Source of the DNA: Sphingobacterium sp. UBA2700
GTDB taxonomy: Bacteria; Bacteroidota; Bacteroidia; Sphingobacteriales; Sphingobacteriaceae
DNA length: 51,872 nucleotides
Direction of reading: 5' to 3'
NCBI GenBank assembly: GCA_002354335.1
Contig: DELI01000022.1
Location: forward strand, 5,764-57,635
The notes under the pieces were generated by a model. It saw only the letters and a program-made list of their open reading frames with translations. It was not told the origin of the DNA and made no database searches. Shown in pieces: positions 25,207 through 33,220 of this stretch (position 1 is the first letter of the stretch; each line of letters opens with the position of its first letter). A program made the translations under genes and the position numbers.

Positions 25207-26541
25207 ATGAATATTTCACACCAAAACATTGACGACATCAACGCAAGTATCCAAGTGGAAATTGCTCCAGCGGATTACAACCCGCAAGTTGATAAAGCAA
25301 TTAAAGACCAAGCAAAAAAAGCTAAATTACCAGGTTTCCGTCCAGGGATGGTGCCAGTAGGACATATCAAACGTATGTACGGTAAATCAATCTTATTTGA
25401 TGAGATCAACAGAATGATCAATGATAAGATTGCAGAATACATTGGCGAGCAAAAATTAGAAGTACTCGGTCAGCCGCTACCTCTTGATGAAGATCAAGAC
25501 GCAAAATACAACTGGGATTTCAACGATACATTCAATTTCAAATACGAAATTGGTTTAGCACCGGAATTTGAAGTTCCTTTCACCGCAGAAACTGAATTCA
25601 CTGAATACGATATCAAAGCTGACGAGGCTACTTTAGCAGAACGTATCAAAAACTTACGTCGTAGCTACGGTAAAATGACCAACCCAGAAGTGTCTGAGGA
25701 AGGTGATGTATTATACGCTGCTTTGAAACAAGATAAAGAAGAAGGAATCGAAAAAACTACTTCTGTTCGTACAGACATCATCGAGGATGCTAAGATCAAA
25801 AAATCTTTAGTAGGCTTGAAAAAAGATGATACCGTAAAAATCGACGTGAAGAAAGCTTTCAAAGTTGCTGACTTAGCGCGCATCTTGGGTATTACTGAAG
25901 ATGAAGCGGAAGCTTTAGACGTTACAAAATTTGAATTGACGGTTAAAAACATCAACAGATTAGAAGAGTCTGATTTGAACCAAGAGTTCTTTGACAAACT
26001 TTTCCCTGCAGGTGAAGTAACAACAGAAGAGCAATTCAACGAAAAAGTAACTGAAGAGGTTGAAAACCTATTCAAACAAAACTCTGCACAAAAGTTACGT
26101 AACGATATGTACACTTTTGGTATGGATAAAGTGGACGCAAAATTCCCTGAGGAATTCTTGAAAAAATGGTTAAAAGCAACTAACCCGAACTTAACTACAG
26201 AAGAAATCGAGGAAGGATTCGCAGATTTCATTAGCAACTTGAAATGGACGATTATTGAAAACAGAATCGTTACAGCAAACAACCTAGAAGTAAAATACGA
26301 CGAAGTTGTTGAGTTAGCTAAAGAGCGTATCTACGCGCAAATCAAAATGTACAACATCAACGAAGAGCCAACTGACGAGCAATTACAACAATTCGCAATG
26401 CAGTTATTATCTGACAGAGAACAAGCAAACCGCTTATTCGAAGAGGTAAAAGCGCTTAAAGTATTCGATCAATTGAAATCAACTGTGAAGTTAAAATCTA
26501 AAAAGATTGATTTCGATAAATTCGAAAAACTAGACAAATAG
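25207..26541 (+). CDS. tig: Trigger factor (ribosome-associated chaperone)
   Basis: A chaperone that binds nascent chains at the ribosome exit tunnel. The 444 residues show an N-terminal ribosome-binding domain with the KLPGFRPGMVPVGHIKRMYGKSI signature (~40-60; canonical form GFRxGKxP). A middle region (~145-240) stands in for the FKBP-type PPIase domain and is divergent, as in many Bacteroidota. The C-terminal helical substrate-binding domain is rich in Glu and Lys. It begins 28 nt after the tRNA terminator T-run, so it has either a promoter in that gap or some read-through. A terminator follows. Confidence 0.93.
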   Translation: MNISHQNIDDINASIQVEIAPADYNPQVDKAIKDQAKKAKLPGFRPGMVPVGHIKRMYGKSILFDEINRMINDKIAEYIGEQKLEVLGQPLPLDEDQDAKYNWDFNDTFNFKYEIGLAPEFEVPFTAETEFTEYDIKADEATLAERIKNLRRSYGKMTNPEVSEEGDVLYAALKQDKEEGIEKTTSVRTDIIEDAKIKKSLVGLKKDDTVKIDVKKAFKVADLARILGITEDEAEALDVTKFELTVKNINRLEESDLNQEFFDKLFPAGEVTTEEQFNEKVTEEVENLFKQNSAQKLRNDMYTFGMDKVDAKFPEEFLKKWLKATNPNLTTEEIEEGFADFISNLKWTIIENRIVTANNLEVKYDEVVELAKERIYAQIKMYNINEEPTDEQLQQFAMQLLSDREQANRLFEEVKALKVFDQLKSTVKLKSKKIDFDKFEKLDK

Positions 26542-26564
26542 AAGAATTAAGAATTAGTAATATT

Positions 26565-26597
26565 AAAAGGTTAACAGGCGACTGTTAACCTTTTTTT
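26565..26597. terminator. Terminator after tig, shared with the convergent minus gene
   Basis: A 13-bp stem (26565-26577 with 26582-26594), 4-nt loop and T-run. Confidence 0.9.
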
Positions 26598-26604
26598 ATA
26601 CCTT

Positions 26605-27252
26605 CTAGAATACTTTCTTAAACCCCGTATTCAAACGTAAAGAGAATTCCGATTCCCTGTCCTCCCCAAATACATTGCCCGGCCCTACTTCAAAATTAAA
26701 TACAAAGTTCTTACCCAGATTTCTGTTCATCCCCCAAACTGCTGAAGCGAATCCAATGTAGTTTTTCGAAAATCCCTGACGTTCCATTTTATAAGTTTCG
26801 GTTTTTACTTTTTCGGTGGTCCAACCTTCCAAGCCATTGATCATCCGAAGTCCAAAATAATTCCCCGCATTGTTGTCCACATTCTTTCCTGCTTCTACAC
26901 GTTTATCCATGTTATAATAAAATTTATAAGCCAGGCCAATATTCGGGGTCAGGTAAAGTTGAAAGCGGCGCTCTTTCTCTTCAATCCGCTCTTCGTTTAT
27001 TTTGACCGAAGATTTTGAATAAGCGAAAATCAGACTAGCATCCATCCCCCCTGTAAACTCGAAGGTTGATTTTCTTGAAACTGGAGTTTCATAGAGATAG
27101 CGAACTCCCGGAGTCACCGGTGAAAGTTCAATCGCGTGCTGTTTCTGCAAATGCGAAAGGTCGATTTGTGCAAATGCGAAGTTAACCGACGCACAAATTG
27201 CACACAGCAAAGCAAAAATAGCCTTGCTGGTAAAAATGTAGTTTTTTATCAT
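26605..27252 (-). CDS. Secreted, probably outer-membrane beta-barrel protein of unknown function
   Basis: 215 residues with a signal peptide ending in FAFAQ (about residue 29). The mature part has alternating hydrophobic/polar strands with frequent Tyr and Phe (FQLYLTPNIGLAYKFYYN; KNYIGFASAVWGMNRN; NFVFNFEVGPGNVFG) and a terminal FKKVF. An aromatic last residue fits a small outer-membrane barrel. No enzymatic motif and no named family was recognised. It is monocistronic, sharing a bidirectional terminator with tig. The upstream 500 bp is filled by repeats. Confidence 0.75.
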   Translation of the reverse strand: MIKNYIFTSKAIFALLCAICASVNFAFAQIDLSHLQKQHAIELSPVTPGVRYLYETPVSRKSTFEFTGGMDASLIFAYSKSSVKINEERIEEKERRFQLYLTPNIGLAYKFYYNMDKRVEAGKNVDNNAGNYFGLRMINGLEGWTTEKVKTETYKMERQGFSKNYIGFASAVWGMNRNLGKNFVFNFEVGPGNVFGEDRESEFSLRLNTGFKKVF

Positions 27253-27373
27253 ATAAATTCAAGTATTTTCCAGAAAGTAAAGCTAAGAATCAATCTCATT
27301 TATTTCTCATAATAGAGATTAAATAATTGTTAATGAAGAAGAGGAGACTGCGAGCAATCATACCTCAATAAAC

Positions 27374-27463
27374 ACCCTTTCATACCCAATGTAAAGCCCT
27401 TTCAGAAGGGGTTTGATTGGGGTTTGAAAGGGTTATGAAAGGGCTTTATAAGGGGTTTGATCC
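27374..27463. repeat. Family B 11-nt tandem repeat with hairpin, copy 2
   Basis: Undecamer units of the CAAACCCC type (minus strand). AAAGCCCTTTCA at 27393-27404 pairs perfectly with TGAAAGGGCTTT at 27436-27447. Inverted relative to copy 1; both share the core TTCAGAAGGGGTTTGATTGG, allowing for small changes. Confidence 0.7.
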
Positions 27464-27483
27464 CTTGCAGGTAGATTTTTGTC

Positions 27484-27772
27484 TAGTAGTTAGTATTTAG
27501 TATGAAGACCTATGGCGGATATTTAATCGGGAAGGAAGTTTGTGTTGAACCAAGAAAGGAAGGATTTAAGGATTGGCAGGCCCATGTTGAAAGAAAAAAA
27601 GAAGTTCGTTTCTGAACCAGGAAAAAAAGGATGCAAGGATTGACAAGATCCTGCATATCCTTGAATCCATCCTTTCCTGGTTCAAAGAAAAAAGATCCTG
27701 TATATCCTTGAAAATACCACCAAAACAGGACGCCAAAGGTCTAAATACTAACTACTAAATACTAACTACTAT
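27484..27772. repeat. Composite intergenic element: inverted heptad ends around family A palindromes
   Basis: The left end has plus-strand heptads (TAGTAGT, TAGTATT, TAGTATG) followed by AAGACCTATGGCG. The right end has the inverse (CGCCAAAGGTCTAAATAC followed by TACTAAC-type units). Between them are a family A half copy (27546-27575), a full family A palindrome (27614-27683) and a second partial right arm (27691-27711). No ORF is present. The right end abuts the stop codon of the DUF3943 gene. Confidence 0.7.
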
Positions 27773-27773
27773 T

Positions 27774-29219
27774 TTAGAAAAATATATTATAACCAATAGA
27801 AAGCCTGCCATAAGGATATTCTCTACTGAAATCTTGGTATTTCTCGTCTTTGAAGTGGCCTTGTAAGTTAAAGTATCCTGAGCTTAAGTTTATCGACCAG
27901 CGCTTGTACAAACGTAGGCTGGCTTCGGTGTTTAAACCGTGCAGAACATAATAGGAATCATTACCGGATATCGTGAAAAACACGCCGCCATTGTAATCTG
28001 CCGAGATCATCAGGAGGTTCAATAGGCTGAGCTCTCCACGGAAGCGGTAGGACGCCCCAGGGCCATAATTGTAGTTTCTGCTGGCGCCGTAAAGGAGATA
28101 AGGATCTGGAACCGCAGCTAATACGACCGCACCGGCACCGACGCTCAAGTTTAACCGATTGTTCTTCTTATAGCGGAACTCCGAAACCCAATTATAGTTG
28201 ACACTTTGTGCACCGTAGAAGAATGCATCGTTGTTGTAGAAATCATAATGTGCATTGAGGGTTCCGAAATGTTCCCCCTTTTGCGACTTAAAGAATTTGG
28301 CACCGTAAAGCAGCGCATGCACGTTTACGGCATTGATAAAAGAGCTGTCTCCATTTCCCAGTTCTAAGTTGACGGAGAATTGATCAAAAGGACGCTTATA
28401 ATTGTGATCGCCATTGGAATAGCGAAAACGAAGGCGTCCGTAGAAAGCATTCTTTCCCTTGGTCAGGAAGTCGCCCTCTTTCGCGTCGAAACGGCGGATT
28501 CCCATGTCGACTTCGGCAGCAATAACGGAGGAGTCTACCAGAAAGTAGTCTTCTACACTTTTGCCCCATTTACCGTCAAGCAAACGGTTTAAGCCATTCA
28601 CCGGATTGACTATAGTCGCGACAACCTCATTTCCGATACGGTTATGATGATGCTTATTCCTTGCGAGGATATTTCGCGATACGCGATGCATCATCTCCCC
28701 TAAGAGGATACCCCCGAAGGTCGTGTTGACGAGGTCATTGATGGAAGGATGTTGCGTTTCGCCGGCCGTTTCCCAGATGTAACTTCCCGCTACCGTCGCT
28801 ATACTCGATTGATAGAAATTATAACCGTTACTACGGAAAGCGTTGAAATAAATCTGCCCGTGAAAGGGGTGATCGATCTGATTTGTCGTGAATTGATTAT
28901 CATCCCAATCCCAAGCACTGAAACGTTGATGGTCGATAAAATTTTTGAACGTGATATAGGAATAAGGGTCGCGTGTAATAAATCGATTGAAAGAAGCTGG
29001 TAATGCCTGCGCGAGAAACCACTCTGCCCCTGCCCTCCAGAACTTTTTCTCACGTTTGGGGTTCAGGTTCCAGGTTAAAGTATCCTTCATAAAAGCAGGA
29101 TCCTTAAAATGGAGTGAGTCTTTGGGTTTGATCTCTAAGGAGTCCGATTGCGCCAAGCTGTATTGGCAGATTAAAAGTAAAACGATGAAGGTAAGCAGCG
29201 TATTTGTAAAGTTTCGCAA
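27774..29219 (-). CDS. DUF3943 family outer-membrane protein
   Basis: 481 residues with a signal peptide ending in YSLAQ. The conserved DUF3943 segment lies at about 100-215: WDWDDNQFTTNQIDHPFHGQIYFNAFRSNGYNFYQS, then GEMMHRVSRNILARNKHHH. The C-terminal half is a series of Tyr/Phe-rich beta strands ending SIGYNIFF, with a terminal aromatic typical of outer-membrane barrels. The function of the family is unknown. The first codon is TTG: no ATG precedes the signal peptide, and a promoter -7 box ends 25 nt upstream. Its 3' end is directly joined to a heptad array. Confidence 0.85.
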   Translation of the reverse strand: MRNFTNTLLTFIVLLLICQYSLAQSDSLEIKPKDSLHFKDPAFMKDTLTWNLNPKREKKFWRAGAEWFLAQALPASFNRFITRDPYSYITFKNFIDHQRFSAWDWDDNQFTTNQIDHPFHGQIYFNAFRSNGYNFYQSSIATVAGSYIWETAGETQHPSINDLVNTTFGGILLGEMMHRVSRNILARNKHHHNRIGNEVVATIVNPVNGLNRLLDGKWGKSVEDYFLVDSSVIAAEVDMGIRRFDAKEGDFLTKGKNAFYGRLRFRYSNGDHNYKRPFDQFSVNLELGNGDSSFINAVNVHALLYGAKFFKSQKGEHFGTLNAHYDFYNNDAFFYGAQSVNYNWVSEFRYKKNNRLNLSVGAGAVVLAAVPDPYLLYGASRNYNYGPGASYRFRGELSLLNLLMISADYNGGVFFTISGNDSYYVLHGLNTEASLRLYKRWSINLSSGYFNLQGHFKDEKYQDFSREYPYGRLSIGYNIFF

Positions 29220-29244
29220 TGGTACTAATGATTTAAAATATCTG

Positions 29245-29252
29245 CAAATTTA
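29245..29252 (-). promoter_or_regulatory. -7 element of the DUF3943 gene
   Basis: TAAATTTG on the minus strand, an exact TAnnTTTG, 25 nt before the TTG start. Confidence 0.5.
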
Positions 29253-29343
29253 ACCCTTTTCCATGAGAGTTATAGCTCCTGTCGTAGAAGATACTGTAGT
29301 ATGACGATATCCCGCCACAACAAACCCTTGGAAAAGCAAACAG

Positions 29344-29374
29344 TTTGATACTTAAATGGTTTTAATTATATTTA
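29344..29374 (+). promoter_or_regulatory. Candidate promoter of the secreted protein gene at 29399
   Basis: TTTG at 29344-29347, 19 nt, TATATTTA at 29367-29374 (last base differs from TAnnTTTG). ATG 24 nt downstream. Confidence 0.4.
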
Positions 29375-29398
29375 ATGATAACCAAAACGACACATAGC

Positions 29399-30088
29399 AT
29401 GAAAAGAATTCTCTCAATCTTCGTTGTGATCTTACTTTCCACGAGCCTTTATGCGCAAGAAAAGCTAGCAACAAGCGCTGCCTATTTGGCAAAAGATGGT
29501 CAAACTAATCACTTGCTGTTATTGATCGATGGCTATGCCTCATTTATTAAATATGAAGACAATAAATACCTGTCGACTTGGGGTGGTCCGTACGCTGCAA
29601 GCGCTGACGGTATTACGGTAAAAGTAGAATACAGTGATGCTAACCCGGCAGAAGTAGGGTCTGATAAAAAGCTGAAAAGCAAAATAAACGGTCAAAATGT
29701 AAACATCGATGGGCTAGATTTCAAGAAGCAACCTGCGAAAAAGCAAGGCCTTGATGGTCTTTGGCGTATTACGGGTCGCCAGCAGGACAACAAAATGTCG
29801 AGCATAGCGCGCGGCGATCGTAAAACGATTAAATTACTTGTGGATGGTTACTTCCAATGGATCGCTATTAATCCGGCAGAAAAAGGATTCTATGGCACTG
29901 GCGGAGGTAAATACAGTTTCAACAACAAGGATTATGTCGAAGAGATACTATTCTTCTCGCGAGACAACAGTCGCGTTGGAGCGAAATTAAGTTTTAAAGG
30001 AGAAGTGAAAAACAAGGATTGGCATCACTCGGGACTATCATCGAAAGGCGACCCGATCTATGAGGTTTGGTCTTTGGACGGTAGATAA
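29399..30088 (+). CDS. Secreted protein with an internal duplication, function unknown
   Basis: 229 residues from the ATG at 29399, with a signal peptide MKRILSIFVVILLSTSLYAQ. The mature part contains two similar modules: LLLIDGYASFIKYEDNKYLSTWGGPYAAS and IKLLVDGYFQWIAINPAEKGFYGTGGGKYSF. Both follow a plan of strand, DGY, aromatic strand, then a Gly-rich turn with Tyr. GLWRITGR lies between them. This resembles small lipocalin-like or beta-sandwich secreted proteins that are common and uncharacterised in Bacteroidota. The upstream in-frame codon at 29375 is less likely because it overlaps the promoter. Monocistronic, ended by a bidirectional terminator. Confidence 0.8.
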   Translation: MKRILSIFVVILLSTSLYAQEKLATSAAYLAKDGQTNHLLLLIDGYASFIKYEDNKYLSTWGGPYAASADGITVKVEYSDANPAEVGSDKKLKSKINGQNVNIDGLDFKKQPAKKQGLDGLWRITGRQQDNKMSSIARGDRKTIKLLVDGYFQWIAINPAEKGFYGTGGGKYSFNNKDYVEEILFFSRDNSRVGAKLSFKGEVKNKDWHHSGLSSKGDPIYEVWSLDGR

Positions 30089-30109
30089 TACCTGATAGGC
30101 TTGAAGATA

Positions 30110-30140
30110 TTGCGCCAGTAATTTTTTTTTACTGGCGCAA
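30110..30140. terminator. Bidirectional terminator between the secreted protein gene and cysM
   Basis: A 12-bp stem TTGCGCCAGTAA (30110-30121) with its complement at 30129-30140 around a T-rich loop, between convergent genes. Confidence 0.85.
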
Positions 30141-30151
30141 ATATTTATATG

Positions 30152-31024
30152 CTATCCGAATAAATCGGAGCTGAGGTATCGATCTCCTCGATCGCAAACG
30201 ATAAAGACAATAAGGCCTTCTTCGATTTCATTGGCAACTTGCAGGGCCGCATGGAATGCTCCACCGGAGCTCATACCGGCAAATACCCCTTCCTGGCGTG
30301 CCAACTCCCTTGCCTTTTGCGTAGCGTCGGACTGCGCAATATCAATCACCCGGTCTACACGCGAGGCATCGAAGATCTTCGGTAGATATTCTTTTGGCCA
30401 TCTGCGAATTCCGGGAATGGAAGACTCTTCCGTTGGTTGGCAACCTACAATCTGTATTTCCGGATTTTGTTCTTTTAGGAACATCGAGCAGCCCATGATG
30501 GTACCTGTTGTTCCCATAGCGCTTACGAAATGTGTAATCTTGCCTTCTGTATCGCGCCAGATTTCCGGTGCAGTAGTCTTGATGTGCGCAGCATAGTTAT
30601 CTGGATTGGCAAACTGGTTCAGGATAAAATATTCGCCCGTTGCAGCCTTCTCCTCCGCATAATCGCGACAAACCTCCATGCTTTCCAATAAGGTTACTTT
30701 AGCACCGAATGCTTCCATCGTCAAGGTGCGCTCGCGCGTCGAGGTGGAGGGCATCACCAGTTCCATGGATAAACCAAACATGCTTGCGATCATGGCCAGA
30801 GCAATTCCGGTATTACCGCTTGTTGCTTCGATCAGCTTGGTATCCTTGTTAATTTCGCCGCGTTCCATTGCCGAGCGAATCATATTCAAGGCTGCGCGGT
30901 CCTTTACGGAGCCGCCAGGATTGTTTCCTTCTAGTTTGGCGTATATTTTAACCTTTGGGTTGTTGTGAAATCGAGTGATTTCGACCAATGGTGTGTTTCC
31001 GATTGTTTCTATGATGTTTCCCAT
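30152..31024 (-). CDS. cysM: Cysteine synthase B (O-acetylserine sulfhydrylase)
   Basis: A PLP enzyme making L-cysteine from O-acetylserine and sulfide (CysM types also use thiosulfate). The 290 residues include the PLP Lys41 in NNPGGSVKDRAA, the substrate loop TSGNTGIAL (69-77), the phosphate-binding GTTGT segment, and RRWPKEYLP plus a C-terminal DRGDRYLSSDLF that mark the CysM rather than CysK branch. The start ATG overlaps the cysE stop (TAATG), so the two are translationally coupled. It is the last gene of the kinase-DUF3037-cysE-cysM operon. Confidence 0.95.
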   Translation of the reverse strand: MGNIIETIGNTPLVEITRFHNNPKVKIYAKLEGNNPGGSVKDRAALNMIRSAMERGEINKDTKLIEATSGNTGIALAMIASMFGLSMELVMPSTSTRERTLTMEAFGAKVTLLESMEVCRDYAEEKAATGEYFILNQFANPDNYAAHIKTTAPEIWRDTEGKITHFVSAMGTTGTIMGCSMFLKEQNPEIQIVGCQPTEESSIPGIRRWPKEYLPKIFDASRVDRVIDIAQSDATQKARELARQEGVFAGMSSGGAFHAALQVANEIEEGLIVFIVCDRGDRYLSSDLFG

Positions 31025-31839
31025 TATGCTAGCGGTTTAGAGTCGATAAATTTAGAATTCGGTTGATGATATACAGTCGTATAGGGTGCTACGCTGGCAG
31101 TGAGCCAGACATTACCACCGATGACAGAATGATGCCCTACGACAGTTTCTCCTCCGAGTATGGTCGCTCCGGCATAGATAATCACATGATCTTCAATGAT
31201 TGGATGGCGCTGTGTATTGGATAAGCTCTTATCTACACTTAAGGCCCCAAGCGTTACGCCCTGATAAAGTTTCACGTGCTTCCCGATAATACAAGTCTCG
31301 CCGATTACAACGCCTGTTCCGTGGTCAATATGCAAGTATTCGTCTATACGTGCGCCCGGGTGTATGTCAATTCCTGTTTTGGAATGTGCATACTCGGTCA
31401 GGATACGCGGTATCAAAGGGATGCCTTGAATCAATAACTCATGGGCAATACGGTAAATGCAGATTGCCAGAAAGCCAGGGTAAGTGCGTATCACTTCGTT
31501 CAAGCTCTTCGCCGCCGGATCACCGTCTAAGATAGCCTGCGCATCGGTCAACATAATCTGATAGTTCTGTGGTAGCTTTTCAAAGAAAGTGGCGGCCACC
31601 TTCTTGACGTCACATTCCGCACAGGCCTTTGTTTTGAGCAATAACTGGTATAACTCGGCTTCGGATACCTGAAAGGCAGCCTCTACATCGGCTTGCTCAT
31701 GGTAGGTATGCGAATTGCGCTCCGGGAATAACAGGTGCATCAAAGCAACTGCCCATTGCGCAATCTGTTTATTGCTGGGCATATCTTGAACGGCTTGTTG
31801 CTTTTGGAAGATATGCTCGTAAAAGTCTTTCATATTCAT
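31024..31839 (-). CDS. cysE: Serine O-acetyltransferase (EpsC/CysE type)
   Basis: Transfers acetyl from acetyl-CoA to L-serine, providing the substrate for CysM. The 271 residues have an N-terminal helical domain (1 to ~140) and a left-handed beta-helix of hexapeptide repeats (~165-255: GIDIHPGARIDEYLHIDHGTGVVIGETCIIG and IIEDHVIIYAGATILGGETVVG). The catalytic His-Asp pair is in the IDHGTG region. The longer N-terminus and closing sequence fit the EpsC form common in Bacteroidota. Two ATG codons lie 6 nt apart; the first is used here. It is 30 nt behind the DUF3037 gene and overlaps cysM by one base. Confidence 0.94.
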   Translation of the reverse strand: MNMKDFYEHIFQKQQAVQDMPSNKQIAQWAVALMHLLFPERNSHTYHEQADVEAAFQVSEAELYQLLLKTKACAECDVKKVAATFFEKLPQNYQIMLTDAQAILDGDPAAKSLNEVIRTYPGFLAICIYRIAHELLIQGIPLIPRILTEYAHSKTGIDIHPGARIDEYLHIDHGTGVVIGETCIIGKHVKLYQGVTLGALSVDKSLSNTQRHPIIEDHVIIYAGATILGGETVVGHHSVIGGNVWLTASVAPYTTVYHQPNSKFIDSKPLA

Positions 31840-31869
31840 AAGTATGCGTTCTAATGCTAATTTAAGGTT

Positions 31870-32253
31870 TTATAGCACTAATTTTTCGAATAATTCTTGA
31901 TGCGTTTTTGCGGCATCAATGCATAAGCCCGGGTGTACAGGCGAGCACTGGATAAGGGTGCTACGGTATGCTGTCAACCATCGGAAGCGTTCGGTTTGAT
32001 CTAGCTGAGCTAATGTGCCACCATCTTTTGATCCTTGGCAAACCTGGCGCATCGAATGTAAATGGGCTTCAATTTGTTCATAGTCTATATCCTTCGCCAA
32101 GTGACAACATCGCTCCCGATCGACATGATACAAGATTTCCGCATAACGTTGTTTTCGGCAATACAGCAAAACGCCAATATTTAAAAATTCCTCTCTCTCC
32201 ACACGAGGAACCAGCCTAACCACGGCGTATTCGTATAAGGTTCTATCGTGCAT
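31870..32253 (-). CDS. DUF3037 protein paired with the HipA-like kinase
   Basis: 127 residues matching DUF3037: YAVVRLVPRVEREEFLNIGVLLYC at the N-terminus and RFRWLTAYRSTLIQCSPVHPGLC toward the end. No signal or TM, so cytosolic. The gene overlaps the 3' end of the HipA-like kinase gene by 11 nt, implying coupled synthesis. DUF3037 genes recur beside HipA-family kinase genes of this type, so the protein may be a substrate, inhibitor or partner of the kinase. The molecular role is unknown. Confidence 0.87.
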   Translation of the reverse strand: MHDRTLYEYAVVRLVPRVEREEFLNIGVLLYCRKQRYAEILYHVDRERCCHLAKDIDYEQIEAHLHSMRQVCQGSKDGGTLAQLDQTERFRWLTAYRSTLIQCSPVHPGLCIDAAKTHQELFEKLVL

Positions 32254-33028
32254 GTTGGATTTGATTTACAAAAATTTCAGATTGCTCAGCGCGTCTAGCA
32301 ATAAATTCGACATAGACTTCTCGTACTTCGGCAGCCGTAAGTTCTCTCACATCATCCATCAACCACTCGTCGGGAATCGCTGAAAGTACTTTTGCGATGT
32401 TCTCGCGAGTAAACAAGCCTTTATATTCCTGATCGATCTTCTCCACTTCGGAGGCCTGCTTCAGCAATACATGATCTTTGATCTGTACAAATGGCTTCCC
32501 GATCTGCTCCTCCCAATTGTCCCAGCTGTGGTGGAAGTACAATGCTGCTCCGTAGTCGATCATCCAAAGCTCTTTATGCCAAACGAGCATGTTGGTATTC
32601 TTCGCCGTACGGTCAACATTCATCAGTAAAGCATCTAGCCATACGATCTTCGACGCTTCTTCGGCATCAATGGTATCGACGTTGGCATCAAAAGTAATAG
32701 AGCCATTGAGGAAATGTACGCCAAGATTCTTGCCTTCGGAGAACTTAAGCAGATCCTGAATCTCTTCATCCGGCTCGGTCCTTCCGAAGCCAACATCCAG
32801 ATGTGCAAATACCATCTCCGGGACGCGAAGCCCCAGGAAGCGCGCCAATTCGCCACCGATAAACTCAGCGACCAAGGCTTTCTTCCCCTGCCCTGCACCA
32901 CGGAATTTAATGACGTAGCTGAACCCGTCATCCGCATCGACCAGGCCCGGTAGAGAACCCCCTTCACGAAATGGCTGTATATAGCGGATAATATTTACTT
33001 CCCTAATTTCAGGACTCTTTATTTCCAT
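32243..33028 (-). CDS. HipA family kinase (HipA_2-like)
   Basis: A 261-residue protein resembling the minimal HipA_2 kinases. Visible features: DGFSYVIKFRG with probable nucleotide-binding Lys41, and VAEFIGGELARFLGLRVPE for the helix carrying a conserved Glu. The catalytic segment is IVWLDALLMNVDRTAKNTNML (~128-148), with WMIDYGAAL (~155-163) giving the metal-binding Asp158 of a DFG-like DYG. There is no HipB-type antitoxin gene; the partner is DUF3037. It is first in a four-gene operon ending in cysE-cysM. The target of phosphorylation is unknown; toxin-like activity is possible but not shown by the sequence. Confidence 0.82.
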   Translation of the reverse strand: MEIKSPEIREVNIIRYIQPFREGGSLPGLVDADDGFSYVIKFRGAGQGKKALVAEFIGGELARFLGLRVPEMVFAHLDVGFGRTEPDEEIQDLLKFSEGKNLGVHFLNGSITFDANVDTIDAEEASKIVWLDALLMNVDRTAKNTNMLVWHKELWMIDYGAALYFHHSWDNWEEQIGKPFVQIKDHVLLKQASEVEKIDQEYKGLFTRENIAKVLSAIPDEWLMDDVRELTAAEVREVYVEFIARRAEQSEIFVNQIQHAR

Positions 33029-33094
33029 TGTAGATAGTTTAAATTTGATAGGCTACTGAAAGTCTATTGCAAGCGTTTTTCCCTGCTCTATCTT

Positions 33095-33102
33095 CAAAGG
33101 TA
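33095..33102 (-). promoter_or_regulatory. -7 element of the kinase-DUF3037-cysE-cysM operon
   Basis: TACCTTTG on the minus strand, an exact TAnnTTTG, ending 66 nt before the kinase ATG. Confidence 0.45.
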
Positions 33103-33150
33103 GCGGAAAACAGCAAAAATTAGGAAGGAAACCTAAAAATGTACACTGGC

Positions 33151-33186
33151 TTGACCATAAGGTCTAGTTAATTCTCGTTATATTTG
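33151..33186 (+). promoter_or_regulatory. Promoter of the DUF1599-aroK-gldA run
   Basis: TATATTTG at 33179-33186, an exact match. TTG at 33151-33153 is 25 nt upstream, slightly longer than usual. Confidence 0.5.
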
Positions 33187-33220
33187 TGAAAATTAGCATC
33201 AAAAAAGTACTCAATATTAT

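Noticed and set aside
25665..26282. 205-codon minus-strand ORF inside tig
   Set aside because: Ser/Phe-rich antisense of Lys/Glu-rich coding sequence; a shadow of trigger factor.
32243..33028. Classical HipBA toxin-antitoxin locus
   Set aside because: No HipB-type HTH gene is adjacent, and the kinase is the short HipA_2-like form paired with DUF3037.
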